A stretch of 55,395 nucleotides of DNA, taken from Vairimorpha apis BRL 01. Taxonomy: Eukaryota; Microsporidia; Nosematidae. Below the pieces are notes generated by a model. It saw only the letters and a program-made list of their open reading frames with translations. It was not told the origin of the DNA and did no database searches. Shown here piece by piece: positions 55,190 to 55,395 of this stretch. Both the position numbers and the translations under genes were made by a program. Every line of letters begins with the position of its first letter. Positions within the stretch are counted from its first letter, which is position 1. The stretch is from NCBI GenBank assembly GCA_000447185.1, contig KE647171.1, positions 1 to 55,395 of the forward strand, read 5' to 3'.

Positions 55190-55395
55190 TAAATCGGGCT
55201 ATTTGTCACATATTTAGTTCTTTCAATTCCTCTATCTTAACCACTTATTCATCTTTTGTAGTGTGTTTGTCTCTTTAAGCTTACATACAAAGACTCTATA
55301 GGCTATTTTTAGCATTCTGGATTAAAAATATGCAAATGTTCTGTCGCCTATTTTTTACTCGTTTTTATATTGTTCGTGAAAGATTGTTACTATTC
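55190..55395 (-). mobile_element. relic of unidentified mobile element, copy 6, runs off the window
   Basis: The whole stretch aligns with 30300-30500. Shared landmarks include the GGGC..ATTT...CACATATTT start, AAAGACTCTATAGG versus AAAGACTCTCTAGG, and TTAGCATTCTGG versus TTAAGCATTCTGG. On the minus strand it reads L-stop-SLCM-stop-A against LESLSMEA, so it is dead. GC content is raised compared with the spacer before it. Confidence 0.65.

Noticed and set aside
1..55395. CRISPR arrays, bacterial operons or viral replication genes
   Set aside because: No regularly spaced repeats, no ribosome-binding sites and no viral hallmark genes were seen; all recognisable genes are eukaryotic.

Overview
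This window is very AT-rich nuclear DNA from a eukaryote, most likely a microsporidian. The genes have no introns and code for short versions of core eukaryotic proteins: RPB3, RRP5, an Mtq2-type eRF1 methyltransferase, tRNA-splicing endonuclease subunits and Argonaute. Many conserved genes carry a CCC or CCCC block a few bases upstream of the ATG, as described for microsporidia such as Nosema. Transposon debris is plentiful. I cannot name the species from the sequence alone.

Layout. (1) The left edge (1-150) holds the 5' end of a minus-strand gene for a very basic, histone-tail-like protein. (2) From about 1.9 to 31.4 kb lies an island of very small genes, almost all on the minus strand and separated by AT-rich spacers. 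Most encode a signal peptide plus a mature chain of 30-70 residues. Several fall into families: one with a SYN-NT-GYGL-GD C-terminus (10.4-14.0 kb), one rich in Gly-Pro-Tyr-Gly (17.9-21.5 kb), and one with a Trp-rich start and a DPLSPEG-LYGN core (27.9-31.4 kb). About half of them are below 60 codons. The island also holds a PX-domain protein (16.5 kb), the broken 3' end of a piggyBac-type transposon beside a run of Ns (14.8-15.8 kb), and several relics of one unidentified mobile element, best preserved at 30.3 kb. (3) tRNA-Cys(GCA) lies at 31.7 kb. (4) 32.1-37.9 kb is a plus-strand array of four multi-pass membrane proteins; three are clear paralogues. (5) 39.4-54.9 kb is a conserved block: a catalytic tRNA-splicing endonuclease subunit, a multi-pass membrane protein, a small conserved-looking ORF, RRP5, a coiled-coil protein, an unknown Cys-rich protein, RPB3, a small membrane protein, an Mtq2-type methyltransferase, a Sen54-like subunit and a full-length Argonaute with an intact slicer tetrad. 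The right edge carries another relic of the unidentified element.

Two themes cut across the window. First, at least eight genes are interrupted by single-base changes in A or T runs, mostly a missing base. That fits homopolymer miscalls or tolerated slippage better than independent gene death. Second, a complete RNA-silencing effector sits in a genome full of transposon relics and long inverted repeats, including one directly upstream of Argonaute itself.
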